Translations under genes and position numbers: made by a program
Part shown: positions 7,879 through 15,095 of the stretch, piece by piece
How the letters are laid out: the number at the start of each line of letters is the position of its first letter
How positions within the stretch are numbered: position 1 is the first letter of the stretch
From: Actinomycetes bacterium
GTDB taxonomy: Bacteria > Actinomycetota > Actinomycetes > Actinomycetales > Actinomycetaceae
Direction: 5' to 3'
NCBI GenBank assembly: GCA_023387755.1
Contig: JAEWHO010000088.1
Coordinates: 1-18,046, forward strand
Length of the DNA stretch: 18,046 bases
The notes under the pieces: model-generated
Databases searched by the model: none
Seen by the model: only the letters and a program-made list of their open reading frames with translations
What the model was told of the DNA's origin: nothing

Positions 7879-8526
7879 TTCAGGGACGTAGGCACCTTGG
7901 ATGGCGACTTCCAGATCGGTCAGATCCTCCTGCGTATGTGCCTTGAGCGCGTCCAGCAGACGCCGGGCTTCATCAGGCCGATGGGCCTCACAGGCAGCTC
8001 GTACGAGCTGCCTGCCGGCGTCAGGAATGTGGGTGGCCGGATCCCAAGACCCCAAGCCTAGCTGAACCGCCTCCCCGGGGAGGTTGGCGCGACGCAGCAT
8101 CTGCAGGGCTTCGAAAAGGGCCTGGCCGCTGTATTCCCGGCTCACCGCTGTCTTAAGGCGCCGCACGGCGGCTTCGCGATCCTCGGTTAGAGAGAGCCGG
8201 GCCATCTGGATGAGCGGATACCAGGCACGCGAGTTGCCAACGAATTCGTCTGCCAGCGCCCATACAGCGGTATTGATTCGCTCACGCTGGTCGGCGGGTA
8301 TCTCCTCTGCGGTGAGGGGGTCGGGGATTTCTTCGTAGCTGGTGCCGATAGATACCAAGCGGGCCAGGGTGGCGAAGGCCTGCTGGTCGTTGGGGTTCTC
8401 GGCCAGGCGATCGCGCAGCGTCTGCTCGGCCTGGCGCAGGCCTTCGTGGACTGGATCGGAAGCTTGGGCAATAGGTTCAGCAACTGCCGGTGCTTCCTGA
8501 GACTCGTGGCGATCAGCGTCGGACAT
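7873..8526 (-). CDS. TPR-like protein of unknown function
   Basis: I do not recognise a specific family for this 217-residue protein. It has no signal peptide or membrane segment and looks cytosolic and mostly helical. The N-terminal 30 residues are acidic and low in complexity. After that come helix pairs reminiscent of tetratricopeptide repeats: RQAEQTLRDRLAENPNDQQA at about 31-50, then AFATLARLVS, AWYPLIQMARLSLTEDREAA, and near the end QLVRAACEAHRPDEARRLLD. The start ATG has GGGGAGG about 7 bases upstream, a strong ribosome site. It is transcribed divergently from the fasR-like regulator and lies 135 bases upstream of sdhC on the same strand, so it could be a leading gene of the sdh transcript. 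A GC-rich imperfect hairpin (about 7844-7873) at its end suggests partial separation. TPR-like proteins usually mediate protein contacts; any role in Sdh assembly is speculation. Confidence 0.75.
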   Translation of the reverse strand: MSDADRHESQEAPAVAEPIAQASDPVHEGLRQAEQTLRDRLAENPNDQQAFATLARLVSIGTSYEEIPDPLTAEEIPADQRERINTAVWALADEFVGNSRAWYPLIQMARLSLTEDREAAVRRLKTAVSREYSGQALFEALQMLRRANLPGEAVQLGLGSWDPATHIPDAGRQLVRAACEAHRPDEARRLLDALKAHTQEDLTDLEVAIQGAYVPER

Positions 8527-8635
8527 ACTCTTCCTCCCCGTGCTAACGCCTCCACCTTAGCGCCTGGCACACTGCTCGTGCATGTGGTGCGGCCTAAAAC
8601 TATCGATCGCCGTGCACTCACAGGTATATGCGCGG

Positions 8636-8641
8636 TATATT
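8636..8641 (+). promoter_or_regulatory. -10 element for a leaderless fasR transcript
   Basis: TATATT ends 7 bases before the ATG at 8649, so it sits at -13 to -8 if transcription starts at the A of the start codon. No Shine-Dalgarno sequence is visible in front of that ATG. This is the geometry of leaderless mRNAs common in actinobacteria. A second TATATG lies 11 bases earlier, and no clear -35 was seen. Confidence 0.55.
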
Positions 8642-8648
8642 CACGCCC

Positions 8649-9833
8649 ATGAGTGAACTTCCGACCTGGCGCAACCACTCGCTGCCCGGGCAAGTGCTAC
8701 GAGAACTGCGGCGCGGTACCGATGAGCTGAAACTTGCCGCCGTTTCCCGGATTGAACGCGACCTGCCCTGGTGGTCGGAACTGTCTGGGGAGGACCGGTC
8801 TTGGCTAGGCTTGGTGGCTCATGAGGGCATCAACCGCTTTTTAGCCTGGTTACAGTCGGCCGACGAAACCTCCTCGCGGCCTCAAGATATTTTCCGAGTA
8901 GCCCCCCGTGAACTCACCCGCACGATTTCCTTGCAACGCACCTTGGAAGTCGTCCGCCTCATCACGGCGGAAGTGGAAGATTCCGGGCTGCGGTATGTAC
9001 CCGCCGAATACCGCCGTGATCTGTACGAGATGGCACTGATCTATTCGCGAGAAGTGGCATTTTCTGCCGCCTCGATCTATGCGCGTGCCGCCGAGACGCG
9101 CGGCCAGTGGGACGCTCGCCTGGAAGCCTCAGCGATTGACGCAATTATGCGCGGCAGCTCCCCGTCCGTCACCCGGTCGCGCCTGGCGACCCTGGGATGG
9201 ACCGGGCGAGGGCGCACTTTTGCCCTGGTAGGCCCAGCCGTGACTGAGCTTGCGGATGCTTCGAGCGAATTGCGTAACGCGCTACTGCGCCTGACCGATG
9301 ACGCCGTCGTCGGGATCCAAGGGGACCGACTCATTGCCGTACTGTGTACGGATCTCGCCCCACGCGCCATTGCTACGGAGGTGGCTGAGCACTTCGGGGC
9401 CGGTTCCATCGTGATCGGGCCGCCGGTCGACGACGTCATCCACGCTTCCCGCTCCACTCGCGCAGCCTTTGCTGCCCACGCGGCCATCCGGGCGCTGATA
9501 CAACCGGATCGGATTATTGAAGCCGACGATCTGCTGCCGGAGCGGGTGTTGGACGGCGATCCACTAGCCCGCGAAACTATGGTGGAACATATTTACACGC
9601 CGATGCTCTCTGCCGGCGCAGTGCTGATTGAAACGCTGGAGTCCTATCTGACGCTGGGGCGATCTTTGGAGGCATCGGCCCGCGCTCTTATCGTTCACCC
9701 CAATACTGTGCGATACCGTTTACGCCGGATTGCGCAAACGATCGGGTGGGATCCAACTGAACCCCGTGAAGGCCAAATCCTGCAAATCGCGCTCATGGTA
9801 GGGCGTTTGGACGCTGGTGGGCGCGAGGTCTAA
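8649..9833 (+). CDS. fasR: PucR-family transcriptional regulator, FasR-like
   Basis: This is a cytosolic DNA-binding regulator of 394 residues. The C-terminus carries the PucR/CdaR-type helix-turn-helix: SLEASARALIVHPNTVRYRL followed by RRIAQTIGWD (about residues 339-368), with the characteristic HxNTVRYRL core. The middle, about residues 165-290, fits the GGDEF-like domain of this family, and the N-terminus is a helical domain. I chose the ATG at 8649 over one seven codons earlier because a -10 element lies at the right distance for leaderless initiation. It lies directly upstream of fabD-fabH-acpP-fabF in the same direction. That is the position of FasR in Streptomyces, where it activates the fab operon, and the gene symbol rests largely on this synteny. 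It may read a fatty-acid or acyl-ACP signal; the ligand is not evident from the sequence. Confidence 0.88.
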   Translation: MSELPTWRNHSLPGQVLRELRRGTDELKLAAVSRIERDLPWWSELSGEDRSWLGLVAHEGINRFLAWLQSADETSSRPQDIFRVAPRELTRTISLQRTLEVVRLITAEVEDSGLRYVPAEYRRDLYEMALIYSREVAFSAASIYARAAETRGQWDARLEASAIDAIMRGSSPSVTRSRLATLGWTGRGRTFALVGPAVTELADASSELRNALLRLTDDAVVGIQGDRLIAVLCTDLAPRAIATEVAEHFGAGSIVIGPPVDDVIHASRSTRAAFAAHAAIRALIQPDRIIEADDLLPERVLDGDPLARETMVEHIYTPMLSAGAVLIETLESYLTLGRSLEASARALIVHPNTVRYRLRRIAQTIGWDPTEPREGQILQIALMVGRLDAGGREV

Positions 9834-9854
9834 GCATTTTTGTAGACACCCTCC

Positions 9855-9905
9855 AAACCTGCCGTCAGGACTTAGTGGTGCCCCTGCGCGAGTCCGGGGA
9901 GGTTT
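9855..9905 (+). promoter_or_regulatory. Nested dyad in the fasR-fabD gap
   Basis: Two nested inverted pairs lie upstream of fabD: AAACCT (9855-9860) with AGGTTT (9900-9905), and GGACT (9868-9872) with AGTCC (9891-9895). The 89-base gap between fasR and the chosen fabD start contains no obvious -35/-10 pair. The dyad is a candidate operator for the FasR-like regulator or a leader hairpin. Arms are short, so support is modest. Confidence 0.35.
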
Positions 9906-9922
9906 CCTGTCACAGTGGAAGG

Positions 9923-10834
9923 GTGAGTGTTGTACTGTGCCCTGGGCAGGGCTCCCAACGACCCGGTATGTTGACCGACTGGATCGCTAGTGGCGAGGAT
10001 CGTGACCTCAACGCGCGCACAATGCTGCAGCAGTGGTCCAACGCGGCCGATCTCGATCTGATCGCGCTCGGATGTGAAGCCGACGCCGAGACAATCCGCG
10101 ATACCGCGGTTGCGCAACCCCTGATAGTAGCGACGTCGCTGTTGTCGTGGCGGCTATATCAACAGCTCACGGGTGCGCAGCCGAGCCTGACGGCGGGGCA
10201 TTCGGTGGGTGAGCTGGCAGCGCTAGCCGTGGCCGGAGTTATCTCTGACGCCGACGCCGTCGCTTTAGCCGCTATCCGGGGCCGGGCAATGGCAGCAGCG
10301 GCAGCTCAGGAATCCACCTCAATGGCTGCTGTTATCGGAGGCGATCGCGAAGGCGTACTCGCCGCCTTAGCTGCCGCCGGCCTAACGCCCGCCAATATCA
10401 ACGGCTCTAGCCAGGTGGTGGCCGCTGGACCGAGTGAAGCGATTGCGGAGCTGGTTGAGCACGCCCCCGCGGGCACGCGCGTAAAGCAACTAGCCGTAGC
10501 CGGAGCTTTCCATACCATGGCGATGGCAGATGCAGTTCCCGCAGTCGCAACCGCCGTCGCTGGATTGACGGCGGAAACACCGATCTGCCCTATCATTTCC
10601 AACCGCGACGGTGCTGCTATCAGTGACGGTAGCGAAGCGCTGGGCCGTATCCCGGAGCAAATCACGCAGCCGGTACGCTGGGATCTATGCCAAGACGCGT
10701 TGGCGTCGGCGGTGGCATCAACCGGAGTGGAGCTCGCCCCTGCCGGGGTATTGCGCGGTCTTATCCGCCGTGACATTCCCACGCTTTCCGTCACCGCCCT
10801 CACCCCCGCAGCCCTCGCCTCGGCAGGGCGATAG
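9923..10834 (+). CDS. fabD: Malonyl-CoA:ACP transacylase
   Basis: This cytosolic enzyme moves malonyl from CoA to the phosphopantetheine arm of acyl carrier protein, providing extender units for type II fatty acid synthesis. The product is 303 residues from the GTG at 9923, close to the 300-310 typical of the family. That start gives an N-terminus beginning MSVVLCPGQGSQRPGM, which matches relatives; an upstream in-frame GTG at 9875 would add 16 residues unlike the family. The oxyanion-hole GQGSQ is at about 9-13, the catalytic serine is S94 in AGHSVGELAAL, and the partner histidine is H197 in GAFHTMAM. A GGAAG lies immediately before the chosen GTG, unusually close. It is the first of four co-directional fab genes, 89 bases after the FasR-like regulator and 29 bases before fabH. 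Confidence 0.95.
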   Translation: MSVVLCPGQGSQRPGMLTDWIASGEDRDLNARTMLQQWSNAADLDLIALGCEADAETIRDTAVAQPLIVATSLLSWRLYQQLTGAQPSLTAGHSVGELAALAVAGVISDADAVALAAIRGRAMAAAAAQESTSMAAVIGGDREGVLAALAAAGLTPANINGSSQVVAAGPSEAIAELVEHAPAGTRVKQLAVAGAFHTMAMADAVPAVATAVAGLTAETPICPIISNRDGAAISDGSEALGRIPEQITQPVRWDLCQDALASAVASTGVELAPAGVLRGLIRRDIPTLSVTALTPAALASAGR

Positions 10835-10863
10835 CCCCGGTACCCGCACACGAAGGAATGACC

Positions 10864-11871
10864 ATGCAGCTGACCACCGCGCCGCTGACGGCCGGCTCCC
10901 AAATCATCAGCTACGGTGCTGTGCGTGGCTCGCGAATTGTGCCCAATGAGGACATTATCGAGCCCATCAACTCCTCCGATGAGTGGATCCAACGGCGCAC
11001 CGGTATTCGCACCCGGTGCTATGGCACCGCCGCTGACTCCGTGGTGACGATGTCTATCGAAGCGGCCCAGCAAGCGCTGGCGCATGCAGGACTGACTGGC
11101 CCCGATATTGACGCCGTCATCGTCTCCACCGTTACGCACTTCGAGCAGACTCCCTCAGCGGCTGCCTACGTGGCCGATGCTATTGGGGCCACCCCGGCGG
11201 CGGCCTTCGATATTTCCGCCGCCTGCGCCGGCTACTGTTACGGCATCGCGCAAGCCGACGCCCTAGTGCGCAGCGGTAACGCCCGGCACGTCCTGGTCAT
11301 TGGGGCAGAAAAAATGAGTGACTTCATTGACCCCACTGACCGCTCCATCTCATTCCTCCTCGCCGACGGCGCCGGCGCGGCCATCGTGGGGCCCAGTGAT
11401 ACCCCAGCGATTTCGCGGACCATATGGGGATCTGACGGCAGCCAGGCCCACACCATCAGCCAAACGCATTCATGGCTGACGGTACGCGACGGATCGGACA
11501 CCAGTTGGCCTACGCTGCGGCAGGAAGGGCCCACTGTCTTCAAATGGGCAGCATTCTCGATGGCAAAAGTCGCTCGGGACATTATTGCCGCAGCGGGCTT
11601 GAGCGCATCCGATATCGATGTTTTCATCCCCCACCAGGCGAATATTCGGATTATCGACCAACTCGTCAAAAGCATCGGGTTGCGGGCGAACGTCATCGTG
11701 GCTCGCGATATTAGCGACACCGGAAATACTTCAGCGGCCTCCATACCGCTGGCCACTGAGCGGCTATACCGCGATAGTGAAGTTAGTGGCGGCGAACTAG
11801 CCCTCCAAATCGGTTTCGGGGCTGGCCTCGTGTACGCCGGGCAGGTCGTGCGCCTGCCACACCGCGCCTGA
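10864..11871 (+). CDS. fabH: Beta-ketoacyl-ACP synthase III
   Basis: This enzyme starts fatty acid synthesis by condensing an acyl-CoA primer (acetyl or branched-chain) with malonyl-ACP. It has 335 residues from the second of two nearby ATGs. That one sits 6 bases after AAGGA, whereas the first, at 10858, is directly against it. The catalytic triad of the KAS III family is complete: C121 in DISAACAGYCYGI, H257 in FIPHQANIRIID and N288 in DTGNTSAASIP. The protein has the two-fold thiolase fold layout expected for FabH. It follows fabD and precedes acpP with short gaps, as in Streptomyces. Whether it prefers straight or branched primers cannot be read from the sequence. Confidence 0.96.
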   Translation: MQLTTAPLTAGSQIISYGAVRGSRIVPNEDIIEPINSSDEWIQRRTGIRTRCYGTAADSVVTMSIEAAQQALAHAGLTGPDIDAVIVSTVTHFEQTPSAAAYVADAIGATPAAAFDISAACAGYCYGIAQADALVRSGNARHVLVIGAEKMSDFIDPTDRSISFLLADGAGAAIVGPSDTPAISRTIWGSDGSQAHTISQTHSWLTVRDGSDTSWPTLRQEGPTVFKWAAFSMAKVARDIIAAAGLSASDIDVFIPHQANIRIIDQLVKSIGLRANVIVARDISDTGNTSAASIPLATERLYRDSEVSGGELALQIGFGAGLVYAGQVVRLPHRA

Positions 11872-11903
11872 CGGACTCAGGTACTGCAAGAAAGGATCAC
11901 CCT

Positions 11904-12152
11904 ATGGCACTGAGCAAGGAAGAAATCCTGGCCGGACTGACCACCATCATCACCGACGAGACCGGTCTCGATGCCGGTGAGATTACTCCCGAGAAGTCCT
12001 TCAGTGACGATCTCGACGTCGACTCGCTGTCCCTGATGACCATTATTGCGGGCGCTGAGCAGGAATTCGACGTCGTGATCCCCGATGAGGAACTGCCCAA
12101 CCTCAACACGGTTGGGGATGCAGTGTCCTTCATTGAAGGTGCCCAGAAATAA
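11904..12152 (+). CDS. acpP: Acyl carrier protein
   Basis: This small acidic carrier of 82 residues holds growing acyl chains on a 4'-phosphopantetheine arm. The attachment serine is S41 in DDLDVDSLSL, the canonical DSL motif, and the four-helix pattern around it is normal. The ATG is preceded by AAGAAAGGA about 7 bases upstream, the strongest ribosome site of the cluster. That fits the high demand for this protein compared with the enzymes around it. It sits between fabH and fabF, with 32 bases before it and 25 after, so it is surely in the same transcript. Confidence 0.97.
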   Translation: MALSKEEILAGLTTIITDETGLDAGEITPEKSFSDDLDVDSLSLMTIIAGAEQEFDVVIPDEELPNLNTVGDAVSFIEGAQK

Positions 12153-12177
12153 CTGATACCCCGGAAGGGATACTGCC

Positions 12178-13410
12178 ATGACTACTGCCCCACACCGTGA
12201 CGTGGTCGTAACCGGGTTGGGGACGGTCAATCCGCTCGGCGCGGATACCGCCTCAACCTGGCAGGCGCTCCTCGCGGGAACCTCAGGTATTGCCACGCTC
12301 ACCGATGAATGGGTGGAGCAGTACGCCCTGCCAGTGACCTTCGCGGGCCGCGCCGCCGTCAACCCGGCCGAGGTACTCCCCCGGCCGCAACTACGCCGAA
12401 TGGATCCCTCCTCCCAATTCGCAGTCATCGCCGCTGACGAAGCCTGGCGGGATGCGGGCACTCCCGAGGTGGACGGTACCCGATTCGCCGCGATCGTCGC
12501 CTCAGGGATCGGCGGTATCCACACCACCCTCGACATGTGGTCGGCCATGTTGGAACGCGGGGCCCGCGGCGTCCTGCCCATGACCGTTCCCATGTTGATG
12601 CCGAACTCCTCGGCCGCTCACATCTCGGTACGGCTGGGGGCCAAGGCGGGGGCCCACGCCCCCACATCCGCCTGCGCCTCCGGTGCGGAAGCAATCGCTT
12701 GGGGTGCCCAGATGATTCGTCAGGGGCGTGCCGATATTGTCATTGCCGGCGGTACGGAAGCGGCGATCCATCCGATGCCCTTAGCAGCCTTTGCCCGCAT
12801 GCAGGCGCTATCCACTCGCAATGATGACCCCCAGGGGGCTTCACGTCCCTATGATCGCACCCGCGATGGCTTCGTCATGGGTGAGGGGGCCGGAATCGTG
12901 GTGCTGGAGGCGCGTGAACATGCCGAGCGTCGCGGTGCCCGGGTACACGCCGTGCTGGCCGGGGTAGGGATGAGTGCGGACGCCTACGACGTGGCTCCGC
13001 CCGATCCCACTGGGGCTGGGCAGGAAGCCGCCATGCGGCTCAGTTTGCAGGATGCGGGACTGGATGGTCAGGCCGTCGCCCATGTGAATGCGCACGCCAC
13101 CTCTACTCCGGTAGGAGATATGATCGAGGCCGAAGCGATCGCGCGGGTAGCGCCCCAAGCGATCGTGTGCGGGACCAAATCCATGACCGGCCACCTCCTT
13201 GGCGGAGCCGGGGCGCTGGAAGCAATCTTCTCGATCCTCTCCACCCGGGAGCGGCTGGCACCGCCCACGATTAACTGCGAGAACCCCGAAGAGAATCTGC
13301 CCATCAGACTTTCGGGCACAAGCCCTGTAGAACTGCCTGATGGTGCCGTACTCAATAACGCGTTCGGCTTCGGGGGCCATAATGTGGCGCTGGTGTTCCA
13401 ACAGGCCTGA
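12178..13410 (+). CDS. fabF: Beta-ketoacyl-ACP synthase II
   Basis: This condensing enzyme extends acyl-ACP by two carbons using malonyl-ACP. It has 410 residues, the family norm. The Cys-His-His catalytic set is intact: C166 in TSACASGAEAIAWG, H306 in NAHATSTPVGD and H339 in KSMTGHLLGGAGA. The family glycine-rich segment near the end, NNAFGFGGHN, is present. The N-terminal VVVTGLGTVNPLGADT is typical of FabF. A GGAAGGGA ribosome site lies 7 bases before the ATG. It is the last gene of the fab cluster; two hairpins follow. No reductase or dehydratase gene (fabG, fabZ, fabI) or acetyl-CoA carboxylase gene is in the window, so those steps must be encoded elsewhere. Confidence 0.96.
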   Translation: MTTAPHRDVVVTGLGTVNPLGADTASTWQALLAGTSGIATLTDEWVEQYALPVTFAGRAAVNPAEVLPRPQLRRMDPSSQFAVIAADEAWRDAGTPEVDGTRFAAIVASGIGGIHTTLDMWSAMLERGARGVLPMTVPMLMPNSSAAHISVRLGAKAGAHAPTSACASGAEAIAWGAQMIRQGRADIVIAGGTEAAIHPMPLAAFARMQALSTRNDDPQGASRPYDRTRDGFVMGEGAGIVVLEAREHAERRGARVHAVLAGVGMSADAYDVAPPDPTGAGQEAAMRLSLQDAGLDGQAVAHVNAHATSTPVGDMIEAEAIARVAPQAIVCGTKSMTGHLLGGAGALEAIFSILSTRERLAPPTINCENPEENLPIRLSGTSPVELPDGAVLNNAFGFGGHNVALVFQQA

Positions 13411-13412
13411 GA

Positions 13413-13442
13413 ATCTCTCTAACTGACACTCCACAGAGAGAT
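13413..13442 (+). terminator. First inverted repeat after fabF
   Basis: ATCTCTCT (13413-13420) and AGAGAGAT (13435-13442) form an 8-bp perfect stem with a 14-base loop, starting 3 bases after the fabF stop. The tail is TTCTC, short and mixed. It probably assists the stronger hairpin that follows rather than acting alone. Confidence 0.45.
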
Positions 13443-13456
13443 CTTCTCAGCACCCG

Positions 13457-13493
13457 AAACCCGGGGTGTGGCTCCAGTGCACACCCCGGGTTT
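13457..13493. terminator. Strong hairpin ending the fab operon
   Basis: A perfect 14-bp inverted repeat, AAACCCGGGGTGTG and its complement, surrounds a 9-base loop. The plus-strand arm ends in GGGTTT, which gives a short T-run; the minus-strand copy is equally stable. It lies between fabF and the following tRNA, and could also stop minus-strand transcripts that run past gntK and through the tRNA gene. Confidence 0.8.
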
Positions 13494-13515
13494 CCCTGTC
13501 ACGGCCCATACACGG

Positions 13516-13521
13516 TACAGT
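13516..13521 (+). promoter_or_regulatory. Possible -10 of the CAU tRNA gene
   Basis: TACAGT lies 18 bases before the first tRNA base and 22 bases after the fab terminator. That is a sensible place for a separate tRNA promoter. No good -35 is visible at the right distance. Confidence 0.4.
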
Positions 13522-13539
13522 ATTGCTGGCACCAGCCAC

Positions 13540-13616
13540 GCCCCTGTAGCTCAGCCGGTCAGAGCAGCGGACTCATAATCCGTCGGTCCCGGGTTCAAGC
13601 CCCGGCGGGGGCACCA
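13540..13616 (+). tRNA. tRNA with anticodon CAT (elongator Met or Ile2)
   Basis: The full cloverleaf can be drawn. The acceptor pairs GCCCCTG with CGGGGGC, the discriminator is A, and CCA is encoded. The anticodon loop is CTCATAA (anticodon 13574-13576) on the stem GCGGA/TCCGT. The T arm is CCGGG-TTCAAGC-CCCGG. CAT can belong to elongator methionine tRNA or to the isoleucine tRNA whose C34 is turned into lysidine. C4-G69 and C5-G68 in the acceptor and a G27-U43 pair resemble the bacterial Ile2 type. It is not an initiator, since the first pair G-C is matched. Confidence 0.93.
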
Positions 13617-13617
13617 C

Positions 13618-15093
13618 TCATCCAATCACTGCCTGATAAAGCTGACTGAATTCCTCTGCCCGCTGTCGGTAGTACTCGGCGTACTCCCGGCGCGGTTGCA
13701 CCGTCCGCCCCACCGGCGGCACTGACCGTTCCACCTCCGGTGCCACATGTTCGAGCGCCAGTAGTGCCGTCCCACGCAGGGTGGAGCGTTTAAAGGTAGC
13801 CGGAACAACAGGCTTGCCCAGCGCATCGGCAACCATCTGTAGCCACGTGGGCAGCCCCTGAGACATCCCCCCGGTGGCGACCACCTGGTCCACGGCCGGA
13901 TGGACAGCCCACAACTCCTTCGCGACCCGACCATAGGCCAACGTGAGTCCTTCCAACGCACCCCGGTACAGCTCTCGCGGTCCGTGGCCTGCAAATAAGC
14001 CGGTAAATACGGCCCGCGCGTCGGCCCGCCAACCGGTGGCCCGCTCCCCGGTGAGGAAGGGCAAGAACATGGGGGTTCCCTCCGACGGCGGTGCTAGCGC
14101 CCACGCATCCAATTCGGCTTGTTCTGGCAGCTGCAACGTAGTCGCAAGCCAGGCGGGGATGCGCCCGGCGTCATTAATGGCACCGCCGAGCAGACTACGG
14201 TTGCGGTCAATCCGGTAACACCACAGACCAGCCGGGACCTGGCTAGGGTGTTTGGGTAGTAAAACCCGCATGGCCCCTGACGTGGATGCGCCCAGCACGC
14301 AAGCGTTGGCGCCCGGCGGCACCGGCCCAATATTGGAGGCCAAACCATCGGCGATAACCGGATACCACGGCACCTCGGCGAGGGCCGGCCAACGCTCAGC
14401 GTCGATCGCTCCGGTAATGGGCTCATCCGGATCGTGAATGTCACTCAGCTGCTCAATATCGATCCCAGCAGCCGCCACCAGGGTTTCGTCCCATTGGCCG
14501 GTCAGGCGGTTGAGCATACCGGTCCAGGCTGCGGTGGCTGTTCCCACCACCGTTGCCCCCAGCAGACGCCAGTACACGTACTCCCCCAGCGACATCCATT
14601 GCCGCACCTGCCGAGCGACCTCGGGCATAGCCCGGTGCACCCAGCGCAGCCGGGTGGGCAGATAGGAGGCGTGCAGGAAGGTACCAGTGCGCTGATGGAC
14701 CTGTTCGCCATCCAGTACCTCGGCCAGTTCCCCGGCTATCTCGGCACCGCGTGAATCGGCGTAAGTGAAACAGGGCGTGAGCGCTGCGCCGTCGGCCCCT
14801 ACCCCGACCAGTGAGGAAGCGAAGGTGTCCATCGCCACCCCACCGACGCGCCCAACAAGGTCTTTACCGACGACCGTATCAAGAAGTTCATGCACCTCAG
14901 CGACCACCTGGTCGGCATCGATGGTAACTTCCCCATCGGGGCTGGTGGTGAAGGTGTGTGGGACCTTCAACCGGCGCCCCTTCACCGGGGTTCCGCTGGC
15001 ATCGTAGAGGCTGCAGCGGGTCCCGGAGGAGCCCACATCTAAGGCGACGACGAGGGGGTCTAGGGCAGCGTCTAGTTCAACTGAGAACCCCAC
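13618..15093 (-). CDS. gntK: FGGY-family sugar kinase, probable gluconokinase
   Basis: This carbohydrate kinase has 491 residues and most likely phosphorylates gluconate to 6-phosphogluconate in the cytosol. The N-terminal FGGY domain opens with VVALDVGSSGTRCSLYD (about 15-31), the phosphate-binding loop of the ASKHA fold. The C-terminal domain has GALEGLTLAYGRV and VVATGGMSQGLPTW (about 404-417), the ATP-binding region. FGGY kinases also include xylulo-, ribulo- and glycerol kinases. The choice of gluconate rests on the adjoining GntP permease, whose stop lies only 2 bases before this start. The start is a GTG with a weak GGTAGG upstream, consistent with translational coupling to gntP. The stop codon is 1 base from the encoded CCA of the convergent tRNA gene, so transcripts must terminate inside or beyond that tRNA. 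No GntR-type regulator gene is adjacent. Confidence 0.85.
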   Translation of the reverse strand: MGFSVELDAALDPLVVALDVGSSGTRCSLYDASGTPVKGRRLKVPHTFTTSPDGEVTIDADQVVAEVHELLDTVVGKDLVGRVGGVAMDTFASSLVGVGADGAALTPCFTYADSRGAEIAGELAEVLDGEQVHQRTGTFLHASYLPTRLRWVHRAMPEVARQVRQWMSLGEYVYWRLLGATVVGTATAAWTGMLNRLTGQWDETLVAAAGIDIEQLSDIHDPDEPITGAIDAERWPALAEVPWYPVIADGLASNIGPVPPGANACVLGASTSGAMRVLLPKHPSQVPAGLWCYRIDRNRSLLGGAINDAGRIPAWLATTLQLPEQAELDAWALAPPSEGTPMFLPFLTGERATGWRADARAVFTGLFAGHGPRELYRGALEGLTLAYGRVAKELWAVHPAVDQVVATGGMSQGLPTWLQMVADALGKPVVPATFKRSTLRGTALLALEHVAPEVERSVPPVGRTVQPRREYAEYYRQRAEEFSQLYQAVIG

Positions 15094-15095
15094 GG

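Noticed and set aside
9875..9922. Upstream extension of fabD to the GTG at 9875
   Set aside because: The extra 16 residues do not resemble the family N-terminus, which begins right at the GTG at 9923.
10306..11139. 277-codon minus-strand frame across the fabD-fabH junction
   Set aside because: It overlaps two certain genes and its translation has no recognisable domain.
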